A stretch of DNA of 64,000 bases, from assembly GCF_024297065.1 (NCBI RefSeq), contig NZ_CP101114.1, positions 372,001 through 436,000 of the forward strand, read 5' to 3'. Positions 1-9,339 of this stretch are shown here, piece after piece (position 1 is the first letter of the stretch; every line of letters starts with the position of its first letter). A program made the translations under genes and the position numbers. The notes beneath the pieces are model-generated. The model was given only the letters and a program-made list of their open reading frames with translations. It was not told the origin of the DNA and searched no databases. This DNA comes from Bartonella harrusi. GTDB taxonomy: Bacteria; Pseudomonadota; Alphaproteobacteria; Rhizobiales; Rhizobiaceae.

Positions 1-137
1 AGCTCAGCAGAAATTCCGTAGCCATCTTTGGTGATTGTATGTTTCCCATCTGCTCCAACAGAGCCAATTCCTACAGTAATAAGAATAAAAGCCAAAAGGG
101 CAGTAATAGTAATAATTGTTGCTTTTTTAGCAGACAT
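1..137 (-). CDS. Unknown membrane-anchored or exported small protein (C-terminus outside window)
   Basis: Only the first 45 codons lie inside the window. An ATG at 135-137 (read leftward) is preceded by a good GGAG ribosome site about 7 bases away. The N-terminus begins MSAKKATIITIT and runs into one hydrophobic segment (about residues 6-28), then a polar stretch with GADGKHTITKDGYG. This looks like a signal peptide or signal anchor followed by a periplasmic part. I do not recognise the family and give no function. It is divergent from rsmE, with about 225 bases of AT-rich spacer between them that should hold both promoters. Confidence 0.6.
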   Translation of the reverse strand, partial: MSAKKATIITITALLAFILITVGIGSVGADGKHTITKDGYGISAE

Positions 138-363
138 ACTTTTTCTCCATTCATGCAATCAATGACTGAATGCAATGCTAAATAGTGTATTTTTATAAAA
201 TTGTAGAGAGTAGAATCAATTAGTATTCCATTTGTTCCCGCTCTTATCTCATAAAGATAAAAAACTCCATAATTCTTTATATGTGATAGTTCTATAGATA
301 TATTTTTTTCTTTTTGTTATATATTTTTCCCGATCATTATAGTTAGATTTGGCACAATTTTTA

Positions 364-1110
364 ATGCGTATAAATTATAAACTGAAAAGATTATTTATTC
401 GTCAGCCACTTATTTTGAATGAAGAAATAAAGATAGAGGGAGCGCAAGCTTCTTATCTCATACATGTTTTGCGGATGAAAGAAGGAGCCGAAATTTTACT
501 TTTTAATGGACAGGATGGCGAGTGGCTTGCTAAACTCATCGTTGTTAAGAAAAAAAGTGTTGTGGTTCAGCTTCTCCATCAAGAAAGATTACAAACGACG
601 CATTCGAATTGCATTTATTGCTTTGCTCCACTCAAAAATGCACGTTTGGATTATATGGTTCAGAAAGCTGTTGAAATGGGGGTATCGGTTTTGCAACCTG
701 TTATGACGCATCACACACAGGTTACACGTATCAATATGGCGCGTATGGAAGCGAATATTATTGAAGCTTCTGAACAGTGTGGTATTTTATCTTTGCCTAA
801 ATGCGTCTCTCCTGTTTTGTTAACAGAATTTTTAGCAGGTTGGGATGAGACTCATCCTTTATTCTTTTGCGATGAAGCACACAAATCACATAATCCATTA
901 TATTTTTTAAAAAAGTATAAAACGATTACAACGTTTGGTATTCTCATTGGACCAGAAGGTGGGTTTAGTGAAGAAGAACGGAACTTATTAAAAAAGTGTC
1001 CTTTTGTGATTCCGATATCTTTAGGACCGCGTATTTTGCGCGCTGACACCGCTGCTGTTGCTGCTTTGGCTCTTCTTAATGCTAGTGTGGGGGATTGGTC
1101 AATTCATTGA
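364..1110 (+). CDS. rsmE: 16S rRNA (uracil-1498-N3)-methyltransferase
   Basis: RsmE methylates N3 of U1498 in 16S rRNA, using S-adenosylmethionine, on the assembled 30S subunit. The 248-residue protein has the N-terminal PUA-like region (LNEEIKIEGAQASYLIHVLRM) and the C-terminal SPOUT knot, marked by IGPEGGFSEEE and by SLGPRILRADTAAVAAL, the usual SAM-binding signature. A TTG at 349 is in frame but the ATG at 364 gives the normal family N-terminus, and neither has a strong ribosome site. It lies 68 bases before gshA on the same strand, a pairing often seen in Rhizobiales, so they may be co-transcribed. Confidence 0.93.
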   Translation: MRINYKLKRLFIRQPLILNEEIKIEGAQASYLIHVLRMKEGAEILLFNGQDGEWLAKLIVVKKKSVVVQLLHQERLQTTHSNCIYCFAPLKNARLDYMVQKAVEMGVSVLQPVMTHHTQVTRINMARMEANIIEASEQCGILSLPKCVSPVLLTEFLAGWDETHPLFFCDEAHKSHNPLYFLKKYKTITTFGILIGPEGGFSEEERNLLKKCPFVIPISLGPRILRADTAAVAALALLNASVGDWSIH

Positions 1111-1178
1111 GAAGTTTGTAAAATCATTCTAATCAGCTTATTTAAAATGATAGAACTCATGATAGGATAAAATAAGTT

Positions 1179-2552
1179 ATGGCGCTTGATATAACTGATG
1201 AAAGTGAAATTTATAACTTAGATTCCCTGGTTAGCTATTTCCAGGGGGGGTGTAAAGCAGAAAATGATTGGCGTATTGGTACAGAACATGAAAAATTTCC
1301 ATTCTATAGAGATGGTTTCCGTCCTGTTCCATATAATGGTACAAGAGGAATCCGTGCACTTCTAGAAGGAATGCAAGAAGTTTTAGGATGGACACCCATT
1401 TTAGATGAGGGAAATATTATAGGACTCGTAGGGTCGGTTAATCAAGGTGCCATTTCTTTAGAACCTGGGGGGCAGTTTGAATTATCTGGTGCACCGTTGG
1501 AAACAATTGGTCATACTTATTGCGAGGTTATGGAGCATTTAACGCTTCTCAAGAAGATTTCAGAGCCATTGGGTATTGGTTTTCTCGGTATGGGTGCGAG
1601 CCCAAAATGGACATTAGCTGAAACGCCGCGGATGCCCAAGTCACGTTATCAAATTATGACCGATTATATGCCGAAAGTTGGCACAAGTGGCCTTGATATG
1701 ATGTATCGCACATCAACCGTTCAGGTTAATCTTGATTTTTCTTCTGAAAGTGATATGCGGCGAAAAATGCAAGTGTCAATAAAATTACAATCCATTGCAA
1801 CAGCATTATTTGCTAGTTCACCTTTTACAGAGGGGAGTCCGAATGGTTTTTTATCTTGGCGCTCTGAAATTTGGTGCGATACTGATAATCAGAGGTCCGG
1901 AGTTCTCCCCTTTGTATTTTCTGAGCGTTTTGGTTTTGCAGATTATGTTGAATGGGCACTTGATGTACCAATGTATTTTGTCGTGCGTGATGGCCGTTAC
2001 TATGATTGTACACATATAACTTTTCGTCAGTTTATGAAGGGGGCATTAAAGGGAAAAGTTGCAAATTCAATACCCAATATGGGAGATTGGATTAATCATC
2101 TATCAACTTTGTTTCCCGAAGTACGCTTAAAACGATTTTTAGAAATGAGGGGTGCTGATTGTGGTTCTTGGCAGCATATTTGTGCGTTGTCTGCTTTTTG
2201 GGTTGGGATTCTTTATGACAGTGAAGCACTGAATGAAGCAGAAGCTTTAACAAAAGATTGGTGTTTTGAAGAAGTTTTAGATATGCGTAACCGTGTTCCT
2301 AAAGAAGGGTTAAGGACACCTTTTCGTCGCACCATGATTTTAGAAATCGCTCGTCAAGTCGTTGCTATTTCGCGCAAGGGGTTAAAAAATCGCAGACAGT
2401 GTGATGCTGACGGTCTAGACGAAACAAATTTTCTGGTTCCCTTAGAAGAGGTAATTGCGTTGGGTCAAACAGATGCGGATAGGTTGTTATCTCTGTATCA
2501 TTCTATTTGGAATGGAGCTGTGGAACCTGTATTTTTAGAATGCGCCTATTAA
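1179..2552 (+). CDS. gshA: Glutamate-cysteine ligase (plant/alphaproteobacterial type)
   Basis: This enzyme makes gamma-glutamylcysteine from glutamate, cysteine and ATP, the first step of glutathione synthesis in the cytosol. The 457-residue length and motifs such as IGTEHEKFPF near residue 33, EPGGQFELSGAPLETI near residue 105 and MYRTSTVQVNLDFSSE in the middle fit the GshA group of alphaproteobacteria and plants (GCS2 fold) rather than the E. coli enzyme. It follows rsmE on the same strand. A glutaredoxin and a cystine transporter also lie in this part of the window and belong to the same thiol economy. Confidence 0.95.
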   Translation: MALDITDESEIYNLDSLVSYFQGGCKAENDWRIGTEHEKFPFYRDGFRPVPYNGTRGIRALLEGMQEVLGWTPILDEGNIIGLVGSVNQGAISLEPGGQFELSGAPLETIGHTYCEVMEHLTLLKKISEPLGIGFLGMGASPKWTLAETPRMPKSRYQIMTDYMPKVGTSGLDMMYRTSTVQVNLDFSSESDMRRKMQVSIKLQSIATALFASSPFTEGSPNGFLSWRSEIWCDTDNQRSGVLPFVFSERFGFADYVEWALDVPMYFVVRDGRYYDCTHITFRQFMKGALKGKVANSIPNMGDWINHLSTLFPEVRLKRFLEMRGADCGSWQHICALSAFWVGILYDSEALNEAEALTKDWCFEEVLDMRNRVPKEGLRTPFRRTMILEIARQVVAISRKGLKNRRQCDADGLDETNFLVPLEEVIALGQTDADRLLSLYHSIWNGAVEPVFLECAY

Positions 2553-2628
2553 ATTTTTAAACAAAAAATACCACTTTTCATTTTCGAATAAGTGCGTATG
2601 GTTTTTGCTGCTCATTTACAAAATTTCT

Positions 2629-2925
2629 TTAGAGAGCTATCTTATTTCCCATCATAATCTCTTGATACTCTTTATGAAGGGGATAATGCAATCCAGCACC
2701 ATACTCTTTACCAGCCCCCAAGGTTGCAATAGCCCTTGCATTTAAACGATTCATGAAAGGCATTTTTATTTCTTTCCTAAAGGTTTTTCATCCACACCAT
2801 AATCCCATTTGTGATGTGCAAGGCGAGGGTTTGACCCAACATAAACAGGTTTGAAATGAGAGAATCTTAGGATATTCCATTCAAAATGCAATAAAATAAA
2901 TTATCATTATAAATCAATTTGTTAT
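2629..2925 (-). pseudogene. Integrase scar, copy A: leader plus truncated integrase N-terminus
   Basis: Read leftward, an ATG at 2763 opens a 44-codon frame that starts MPFMNRLNARAIATLGAGKE, matching the start of the longer integrase remnant at 20941. After about 25 residues it departs from that remnant and stops at 2629. Upstream (2764-2925) lies a leader found at the other scars: a TTTATAAT block, then TTGCATTTTGAATG, then a TAAGATTCTCTCAT block. No catalytic domain is present. It is a leftover of a tyrosine recombinase, not a working gene. Confidence 0.6.
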
Positions 2926-3030
2926 TTGCGTACTTATCAGTGCGTTTATCTTTATTTATGCAAGAAAAAAGATCAATATCATCATGATTTTCATAATTTA
3001 AGTGATATTCATTTTACATTAAGAGGATTT

Positions 3031-3218
3031 ATGAGAAGAACATTTGTTTTTTTTAAATGGTTTTACATATGCCCATTCTGCTTGTGATGCACGCACAAAC
3101 ACTCTTTGTTGTTTACGAGAGATATTATACTGTTTTCATTTTTTTAATGGTAATGACATTTGCTCTTATTCCTCCTTTCATATCCGTGATATGGTATATC
3201 TGTATAGCAAGAGCGTAA
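3031..3218 (+). pseudogene. Possible small membrane protein broken at a poly-T run
   Basis: An ATG at 3031, four to five bases after AGAGGA, opens MRRTFVFFKW and stops at a TGA after 18 codons. From an ATG at 3057, in the next frame, a 53-codon frame runs to 3216-3218 and encodes a hydrophobic protein with MPILLVMHAQTLFVVYERYY and FLMVMTFALIPPFISVIWY. The two frames would join if the T8 run at 3047-3054 changed length. I do not recognise the family. It may be a decayed gene or chance, since it lies in a scar-rich spacer. Confidence 0.25.
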
Positions 3219-4110
3219 ACAGGAGCTATCTTTTAAAAATGCGTTATAGAATGATGGGTTATTATTTCTCTTACATTTTTACTTTGCTCATTTTGGTTAA
3301 CGCCAATGGGAAAATCTTATTTTCTGATGTATTCAAACATCGAGTTGTGAAAATTTTTTAAGTTTTTACGAGGGAAAAATTCCTTCTAAATTATTCCAAT
3401 TGGTTTCGTATTTGATTATATTAACTTGAAAAAGTTTAAGTTTTATTTGTTCACTTTAGCTCTGATATTTCTTTATTTTCTTGCCAAAAATCGGCAATTC
3501 GTCCATAAAAAGAAAGTTGTTACACTGATGTATGAAAATATCTAATTTGGAATGATCACTTTGTAATTCTACTAAGTTATCCGCAAAACTGCTTGGTGCT
3601 CTATTTTGTAGAGGGAACAGGCTTTATTTTTCTCTTGAGAGTTTTTAATATACTCTTCAGTTGGCTTTGCCTTCTTGTTGCGCTCTGGTTTTTGTGGTTT
3701 TTAGATACATATAACAAATAATAAATCTTATGGTATGGATTTAGATTTTCTATTTAAGTGTATTCAAAGCAGATGCATATATGAAGATAAAGCTTTAATA
3801 TTATTAAACTCTGTATCCTTTCGCATTTTAGCATGATGTTATAAATTTGAAAAATTTTCGTATTTATGTTTTTTTGGTTTAGAAGAGCTATTTTGTAATA
3901 GTCAATAAAAAAGAAGTCTTTATCAAAAAACCTGGAAGATTTTGTAAAGATCATTTTAATAAGATAAAACGTCTTAAAAAGAAACGGTGATCAAAGCGTT
4001 TGAGGATGTCGGGAATAAAATTGGCAAAAATCGTTTAATTGGCTGTCGTATTTTTAGAAAAACAAGCTATGCAATTATTTTAGCATTCTATTTATTATTT
4101 TTGCAAGGAT
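3219..4110. other. AT-rich spacer without a recognisable gene
   Basis: Only short frames with no family resemblance and no good ribosome site occur on either strand. Together with the flanking integrase scars it looks like a stretch where genes once lay and have decayed. Confidence 0.5.
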
Positions 4111-4111
4111 T

Positions 4112-4500
4112 CTATGACTCAAAAGAGCAAAACAGAACGCCATTGGGTTGCACATTCACGGGCTTTTTTAAAGAGATATTTCTTAAAGCATCCCAGCCCA
4201 TTTCACGACGGCGCCTGTGAATGGTATAACAATAAAGCCATTGAACATCACCATCTTTACGGTTATGAAGGCGCAAGCCGCCCCATCACACTATTTGCCA
4301 GCCCTCAATGTTGCGCAGCCCTTGGTATTTAGACGATTCATAAAAGGCGTTTTTACCCCTTTCTTTAGAGTTTTTACCCACACACCAGCTTCGCTTATGA
4401 CGTACAAATAAATGATAATGATTGATTCAAAATAAGAGAATCTTACAATATTCGGGAGACACATTCAACGTGCAAAACGATGAATTATTGTTATAAATTA
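4112..4500 (-). pseudogene. Integrase scar, copy B: leader plus degraded integrase N-terminus
   Basis: Read leftward, the segment starts with the shared leader (TTTATAACAATAATTCAT, then TTTTGCACGTTGAATG, then GAATATTGTAAGATTCTC). It continues through GTGTGTGGGTAAAAACTC, also present in copy E, to an integrase start whose ATG has become ACG (next ATG at 4341). The integrase text MNRLNTK, then LHNRKDGDVQWLYCYTIH and RRREMGWDALRNISLKKA, is spread over different frames with stops. It matches the arm-binding domain of P4-like tyrosine recombinases in order but is clearly dead. Confidence 0.65.
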
Positions 4501-4850
4501 AAGCGTTATAGTAAGAAAGAGTGCTTGCGTTATTCAAATGATAATGCATATTGAAATTGTTTTTTGTGATTGAAATTCAATGGCAGCATGTTGATATTTT
4601 GATTCCTTATTAGAAATATTTCTCTTGAGAATAAGATTTTATAAATAATTGGAAAATGAACGCATCATTTAATTTTTTATTTCCTTTAAATCGCTATTAA
4701 TAGACAAAAAATTCTCTCCTAGCCTATAAATTAAAAATAATGATTTTGTAAAAGCGTTGTAAGATTTATATTTTATATTCAAATAGCATACATTGATTTT
4801 GAGCTATACGTATTATTCAATCTCAAGCATAACAATAGTGAGCATAAACA

Positions 4851-6206
4851 ATGGCATTTAATTTTTTCATCAATTTATTTCTATTTGTTATTCTCTTGTT
4901 ATCGATTGCTCAAAGTAACAGAATGAAATGGAGCCTTTCATTACGTGTTATGCTGGGGCTTATTCTTGGCATGGTTTTTGGAAGTGCTTTACAGATTATT
5001 TATGGAGAAGGTGAAGCCACTTTGTTGAAATCCGTTGAGTGGTTTAACATTGTTGGTAATGGCTATATCTTATTGCTACAAATGATTGTTATGCCATTGA
5101 TTTTTGTCTCTATCGTTTCAGCCGTTGCTCAGTTGCATTCTGTCTATGCTGTTGGAAAAATGAGTATAATGACCATTTCAATATTGCTTTTCACAACGGC
5201 TCTTTCAGCGTTGGTCGGCATTTTTGTGGTTAATTTCTTTGGATTAACAGCGAATGGTTTGTTACATGAAGGGCAAGATATTTCTGCTCTTTTGGGAGAA
5301 CGTATTTCGCAACTTGGAGATATGAATATTCCGAAGATGATTTTATCCTTGATTCCTAAAAATCCATTTGCTGAATTAAGCGGAGCCAAGCGTACATCAA
5401 TTATCAGTATCGTTATTTTTGCATCCTTTTTGGGAGCTGCGGTTCTTCTTTTAAAGAAAGATGATTCAGAAAAAGGGGAACAAGCGCTTTTATTTATTCA
5501 AGTAGCACAAGCGTGGGTTACGCGGTTAGTCCGTATAGTAATTTCTTTGACACCTTATGGTATTTTTGCGCTTATGACGAAGGTCGGAGCGACTTCACGC
5601 GTTACGGACATTTTAGATTTATTGATTTTTATTATAGCTTCCTATGTTAGTATTATTTTTATGTTTGGAATTCATAGTGTGTTGCTTGTCATATCAGGAA
5701 TTAATCCATTTCGTTTTTTCAAAAAGGTTTTGCCTGTCTTGACATTTGCTTTTAGCAGCCGTTCAAGTGCGGCAAGTATTCCTTTAAATATTGAGGCGCA
5801 AACGCAATGGATTGGTGTTCCGCAATCAATTGCGAGTTTTGCGGCTTCTTTTGGAGCAACGATTGGGCAAAATGGTTGTGCAGGTATTTATCCAGCGATG
5901 CTTGCAACCATGATAGCACCCTCTGTGGGGATTAATCCCCTTGATCCTACTTGGGTTGCTACTCTTGTTGGTGTTGTAACGTTGAGTTCTATTGGTGTTG
6001 CGGGTGTTGGTGGTGGTGCTATTTTTGCTGCATTGATCGTATTGCCAATAATGGGGCTACCTGTTTCTTTGGTTGCTGTACTTATGTCTATCGAACCCTT
6101 AATTGATATGGGGCGTACAGCTCTCAATGTAAGTGATTCAATGTTGGCTGGAACGATGACGAGTCAAATGTTACGGGTAACGGATAAAAACATCTTTGAA
6201 AAATAA
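4851..6206 (+). CDS. tcyP: L-cystine/proton symporter of the dicarboxylate/amino acid:cation family
   Basis: This 451-residue polytopic inner-membrane carrier belongs to the DAACS (glutamate transporter-fold) family. It matches the TcyP/YdjN cystine carriers closely in conserved blocks: [20 protein letters not shown] near residue 62, the serine-rich reentrant motif [15 protein letters not shown], and the motif [14 protein letters not shown] followed by GINPLDPTW and [15 protein letters not shown]. It probably brings in cystine for cysteine and glutathione synthesis. It stands alone between a decayed spacer and a convergent methyltransferase gene. The substrate is inferred from the family match and not proven by sequence. 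Confidence 0.88.
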   Translation: MAFNFFINLFLFVILLLSIAQSNRMKWSLSLRVMLGLILGMVFGSALQIIYGEGEATLLKSVEWFNIVGNGYILLLQMIVMPLIFVSIVSAVAQLHSVYAVGKMSIMTISILLFTTALSALVGIFVVNFFGLTANGLLHEGQDISALLGERISQLGDMNIPKMILSLIPKNPFAELSGAKRTSIISIVIFASFLGAAVLLLKKDDSEKGEQALLFIQVAQAWVTRLVRIVISLTPYGIFALMTKVGATSRVTDILDLLIFIIASYVSIIFMFGIHSVLLVISGINPFRFFKKVLPVLTFAFSSRSSAASIPLNIEAQTQWIGVPQSIASFAASFGATIGQNGCAGIYPAMLATMIAPSVGINPLDPTWVATLVGVVTLSSIGVAGVGGGAIFAALIVLPIMGLPVSLVAVLMSIEPLIDMGRTALNVSDSMLAGTMTSQMLRVTDKNIFEK

Positions 6207-6220
6207 TTGTCATGTAAAAT

Positions 6221-7105
6221 CTAAGGTTTCGGAGACTTTTTCCCTAAAACATCTGCAAGAGATATTTGTGCCGAACCAGGCTGGATAGGCTTTTGCTGAT
6301 TTGGGTGAGGACTCCAGCCAGAGAGCCAGATGAAAGAAAACTGCGCGCGAATGCGTCCATCGGGATCACTAAATCGTTGTGCATAAATTTCAGCTGCGCG
6401 AAGAAAAAAGCGTTTAGATACAGGCCTTCGTGAGCGATTGATAAGCGCATTTTGCATTCCCATCGCTTTAAGATCATGCATAAGATCAAACATTGTATTG
6501 TAGCGTATAGTAATATTTTCAATATCTGCAACAGGGAGTGCAAAACCAACACGCTGTAAAAGAGCACCGACCTCACGAATATCGGCAAAAGGATAAATTC
6601 GAGGACTTGCGCCGCCATAGATTTCAATTTCAGCTTGGAGGAGACATTCACGTAATTCTACGAGTGTGCCAGCTCCAACCATAACAGCTAGGAATAAGCC
6701 GTCTTGTTTTAAAATATTTTTGATCTGGCTCAAAACACCAGGGGTATCATTGGTCAATTGTAATGAAAGAATTGAAACGATAAGGTCACAATAGTTTTGG
6801 GGAAAGTTTAGAAATTCTCGAGGACGCAAATGAAACTTTTTGTCACGACTTTGATAAAGTATATCGGTTTCAACGCGTTCTACGGAATGAACTTTTTTAG
6901 AGTACAGTAAAGTTTGCGCTACCAGATCTGTATGGCTGTGTAAATCTAGCGCTAATAGAAAGAAACGATCAACAGTACTGAGACGTTTATAAAGATCCTC
7001 GGCCATGTAGGACAATAAAAAGTCACATCCTTCTTTTGCTTTTTTGAAAGCACGTTTTCGGAATTGCTCAATACGATCATGATCAAAAATTAAAGGATGC
7101 GACAT
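6221..7105 (-). CDS. SAM-dependent methyltransferase, NDUFAF5-like
   Basis: The protein (294 residues from the ATG at 7105) opens with IFDHDRIEQFRKRAFKKA and carries a Rossmann methyltransferase domain (FFLLALDLHSHTDLVAQTLL, then LIVSILSLQLTNDTPGVLSQ). This arrangement is typical of the alphaproteobacterial relatives of the mitochondrial complex I assembly factor NDUFAF5, which modifies an arginine of a complex I subunit. A GTG six codons upstream is also in frame; GTGAAAG before the ATG may serve as a ribosome site. It is divergent from comF, as in many Rhizobiales. The exact substrate in this bacterium is unknown. Confidence 0.8.
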   Translation of the reverse strand: MSHPLIFDHDRIEQFRKRAFKKAKEGCDFLLSYMAEDLYKRLSTVDRFFLLALDLHSHTDLVAQTLLYSKKVHSVERVETDILYQSRDKKFHLRPREFLNFPQNYCDLIVSILSLQLTNDTPGVLSQIKNILKQDGLFLAVMVGAGTLVELRECLLQAEIEIYGGASPRIYPFADIREVGALLQRVGFALPVADIENITIRYNTMFDLMHDLKAMGMQNALINRSRRPVSKRFFLRAAEIYAQRFSDPDGRIRAQFSFIWLSGWSPHPNQQKPIQPGSAQISLADVLGKKSPKP

Positions 7106-7292
7106 ATTGTTAAAGACTTTCACTCTATTATTAAAAGTATATTTTACAAAGGTTCATTTTGCGCAAGATCTGTCAAGCTTATGAAGTGAAAGAAAAACAA
7201 ATTTATAAAAAGTAAGAGTTTTTAAAGGAATTAAAATTAAAAAAGAGAAAAGATTTTTTCATACAGGGAAGCTGTAAAAGCCTGAATTAATA

Positions 7293-8078
7293 ATGTTATG
7301 CTTTCAAGGAACGGCTTTAAATAGCGGAAATATATTAAGCAAGTTGATTGAATGCTTGCTAACAATTTTGTATCCGCCGATTTGTCCTGGATGTAAGCGA
7401 AGCGTTTCTGCTTATGGTACGATTTGCTCTGAGTGTTGGAAAGGTCTTCAGTTTATCACAAAACCTTATTGTCCTGTTATGGGAATTCCTTTTGTTTGTG
7501 ATATGGGGGAAGGTTTTCTCAGTGGTGAAGCTCTCAAAAGTCCTCTTCCTTTTTCGCGTGTTCGCTCGGCTATTGTTCATAAAGGAGTAGCGCAGGCGTT
7601 GGTAACGCGATTGAAATATAGTGATCATATAGAATTAGCGTCTTTTATGGCCAATTGGATGATATCTGCTGGGCGCGAGATTATTAATGATTGTGATGTT
7701 ATTATTTCCATTCCCTTGCATTTTCGTCGTTTTTTGAAACGACGTTATAATCAATCTGCAGAGCTTGCTCGTTATATTGCAATGGCGCAGAAAAAAGTTT
7801 TTAAGCCCGGCTGGCTTGTCCGTTGTCGACATACCCGTCCGCAGGTGAATTTATCTGCGAGAGAGCGAAAAATAAATGTATTGAATGCTTTTGAGGTGCC
7901 ACATAAAGTTAAAAAATATTTAAAGGGACGTTCTATTTTGTTGATTGATGATGTTTTCACAACAGGCGCGACTGTTACAGCAGCGGCTGTAACATTAAAA
8001 CGCGCAGGTGCACGACAGGTTGATGTGTTAACATTTTCGCGTGTCCTAAAAGAAGCCTCTATACTTCCTAGTTCTTGA
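7293..8078 (+). CDS. comF: ComF family protein (zinc ribbon plus phosphoribosyltransferase-like domain)
   Basis: The 261-residue protein has a double zinc-ribbon N-terminus (CPGCKRSVSAYGTICSECW, around residues 34-53) and a C-terminal phosphoribosyltransferase-like fold. The PRPP-loop sequence is ILLIDDVFTTGATVTAAA near residue 215, followed by LKRAGARQVDVLTFSRV. ComF proteins are linked to DNA uptake and replication-fork repair in other bacteria, but competence is not established in Bartonella and no other competence gene is nearby. It is followed 44 bases later by grxC on the same strand, the usual Rhizobiales order. Confidence 0.88.
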   Translation: MLCFQGTALNSGNILSKLIECLLTILYPPICPGCKRSVSAYGTICSECWKGLQFITKPYCPVMGIPFVCDMGEGFLSGEALKSPLPFSRVRSAIVHKGVAQALVTRLKYSDHIELASFMANWMISAGREIINDCDVIISIPLHFRRFLKRRYNQSAELARYIAMAQKKVFKPGWLVRCRHTRPQVNLSARERKINVLNAFEVPHKVKKYLKGRSILLIDDVFTTGATVTAAAVTLKRAGARQVDVLTFSRVLKEASILPSS

Positions 8079-8122
8079 AAGAAACTTAAAATTAACTTAG
8101 AAAAAAACATGGGAGAATAACT

Positions 8123-8377
8123 ATGAAACAGATAACAATTTATACACGTCCTAACTGTCCTTACTGCACGAGGGCACGTGATTTGCTTGATAGAAAAGGA
8201 GTAAAATATACAGATATTGATGCTTCAACATCTCTTCGCGAAGAAATGGTACAGCGAGCAAATGGGCGCAACACATTTCCACAAATCTTTATAGGTGATT
8301 ATCATGTCGGTGGTTGTGATGACCTTTACGCCTTAGAAGATGAAGGAAAGCTCAATTCTTTGTTACAAGAGATGTAG
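8123..8377 (+). CDS. grxC: Glutaredoxin 3
   Basis: A small glutathione-dependent thiol oxidoreductase of 84 residues, cytosolic. The dithiol active site CPYC is at residues 12-15 in TRPNCPYCTRARDLL, and the later blocks TFPQIFIGDYHVGGCDDL (cis-Pro and GG motif) complete the glutathione-binding groove. The start is fixed by GGGAG about 7 bases upstream of the ATG. It is probably co-transcribed with comF, and meets ubiG tail to tail with only 19 bases between the stops. Confidence 0.94.
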   Translation: MKQITIYTRPNCPYCTRARDLLDRKGVKYTDIDASTSLREEMVQRANGRNTFPQIFIGDYHVGGCDDLYALEDEGKLNSLLQEM

Positions 8378-8396
8378 GAATGATAAATTATTTTAC

Positions 8397-9143
8397 CTAA
8401 GACTTTTGTGCAAGAAGCATATAGTTAACGTCCATGTTTTTTGATCGATTCCAGCTGTCGTTTAATGGATTGTAAATAATACCAATTTTATCGATAACAG
8501 TAAGAGAATTTTTTGATAAAAGATTATTAAGTTCCTGAGGCTTTAGGAACTTTTTATAGTCATGGGTTCCTTTCGGAAGCCAATGTAAAATATATTCAGC
8601 ACCTATAATCGCTAGTCCCCATGCTTTCCATGTACGATTGAGTGTTGAAACAAACATCAGCCCTTGTGGCTTAAGCATTTTTGCTGTAGCTGCCATAAAG
8701 AGGTTAACATCAGCGACATGCTCAACAACCTCCATATTAAGGATGATATCAAATTTCTCTCCTTGATTGGCTAATGTTTCTGCAGTCGTGGTACGGTAGT
8801 CAATAGAAAGGCCACTTTGGGTTGCGTGGATTTTTGCAACTTCAATGTTGGTTTGTGCCGCATCAGCTCCTACGACCATAGCACCAAGACGTGCCATTGG
8901 TTCACATAACAAACCACCTCCACAGCCAATATCAAGAATTCTCAAATTTTCAAAGGGCATAAATGAAACAGGATCACGATGAAATTCTAAACAGATTTTT
9001 TCTCTAATGTAAGCAAGACGTGTTGGATTGAACTGATGAAGTGGACGAAACTTTCCTTGTGGATTCCACCATTCCGCAGAAATACGTGAAAAATGATCAA
9101 TTTCATTTTGATCGATGGTGGTATGCATTTCATTCTTTATCAT
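8397..9143 (-). CDS. ubiG: Ubiquinone biosynthesis O-methyltransferase
   Basis: UbiG performs both O-methylations of ubiquinone synthesis (2-polyprenyl-6-hydroxyphenol and 3-demethylubiquinol) using SAM at the inner-membrane surface. The family start [20 protein letters not shown] is present, followed by the SAM site [20 protein letters not shown] and the block [15 protein letters not shown] prefer the ATG at 9143 (248 residues), because AAAGAG lies just upstream. In-frame ATG at 9167 and TTG at 9173 would add 8-10 lysine-rich residues. It is divergent from lysC, as commonly found in Rhizobiales. Confidence 0.94.
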   Translation of the reverse strand: MIKNEMHTTIDQNEIDHFSRISAEWWNPQGKFRPLHQFNPTRLAYIREKICLEFHRDPVSFMPFENLRILDIGCGGGLLCEPMARLGAMVVGADAAQTNIEVAKIHATQSGLSIDYRTTTAETLANQGEKFDIILNMEVVEHVADVNLFMAATAKMLKPQGLMFVSTLNRTWKAWGLAIIGAEYILHWLPKGTHDYKKFLKPQELNNLLSKNSLTVIDKIGIIYNPLNDSWNRSKNMDVNYMLLAQKS

Positions 9144-9339
9144 GTCGTTCTCTTTTTCCTTTTTCATGATCAAGTCAAATAGATTTTATTATAAAGTCAA
9201 GAGAAAATAACATAAACATAACTGAACTTGCACAAATGATAGATATTCTATATGTGAAAAGATGGTTTGTTGATACGAGAGTAAGTTCTTATTTTTACAG
9301 TCGTTTGGGATAAGAAATATAAAGGTAAGAGTGTTATTG

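Noticed and set aside
4114..4332. 72-residue plus-strand frame over integrase scar B
   Set aside because: It is the antisense of the degraded integrase text, which matches the other scars on the minus strand.
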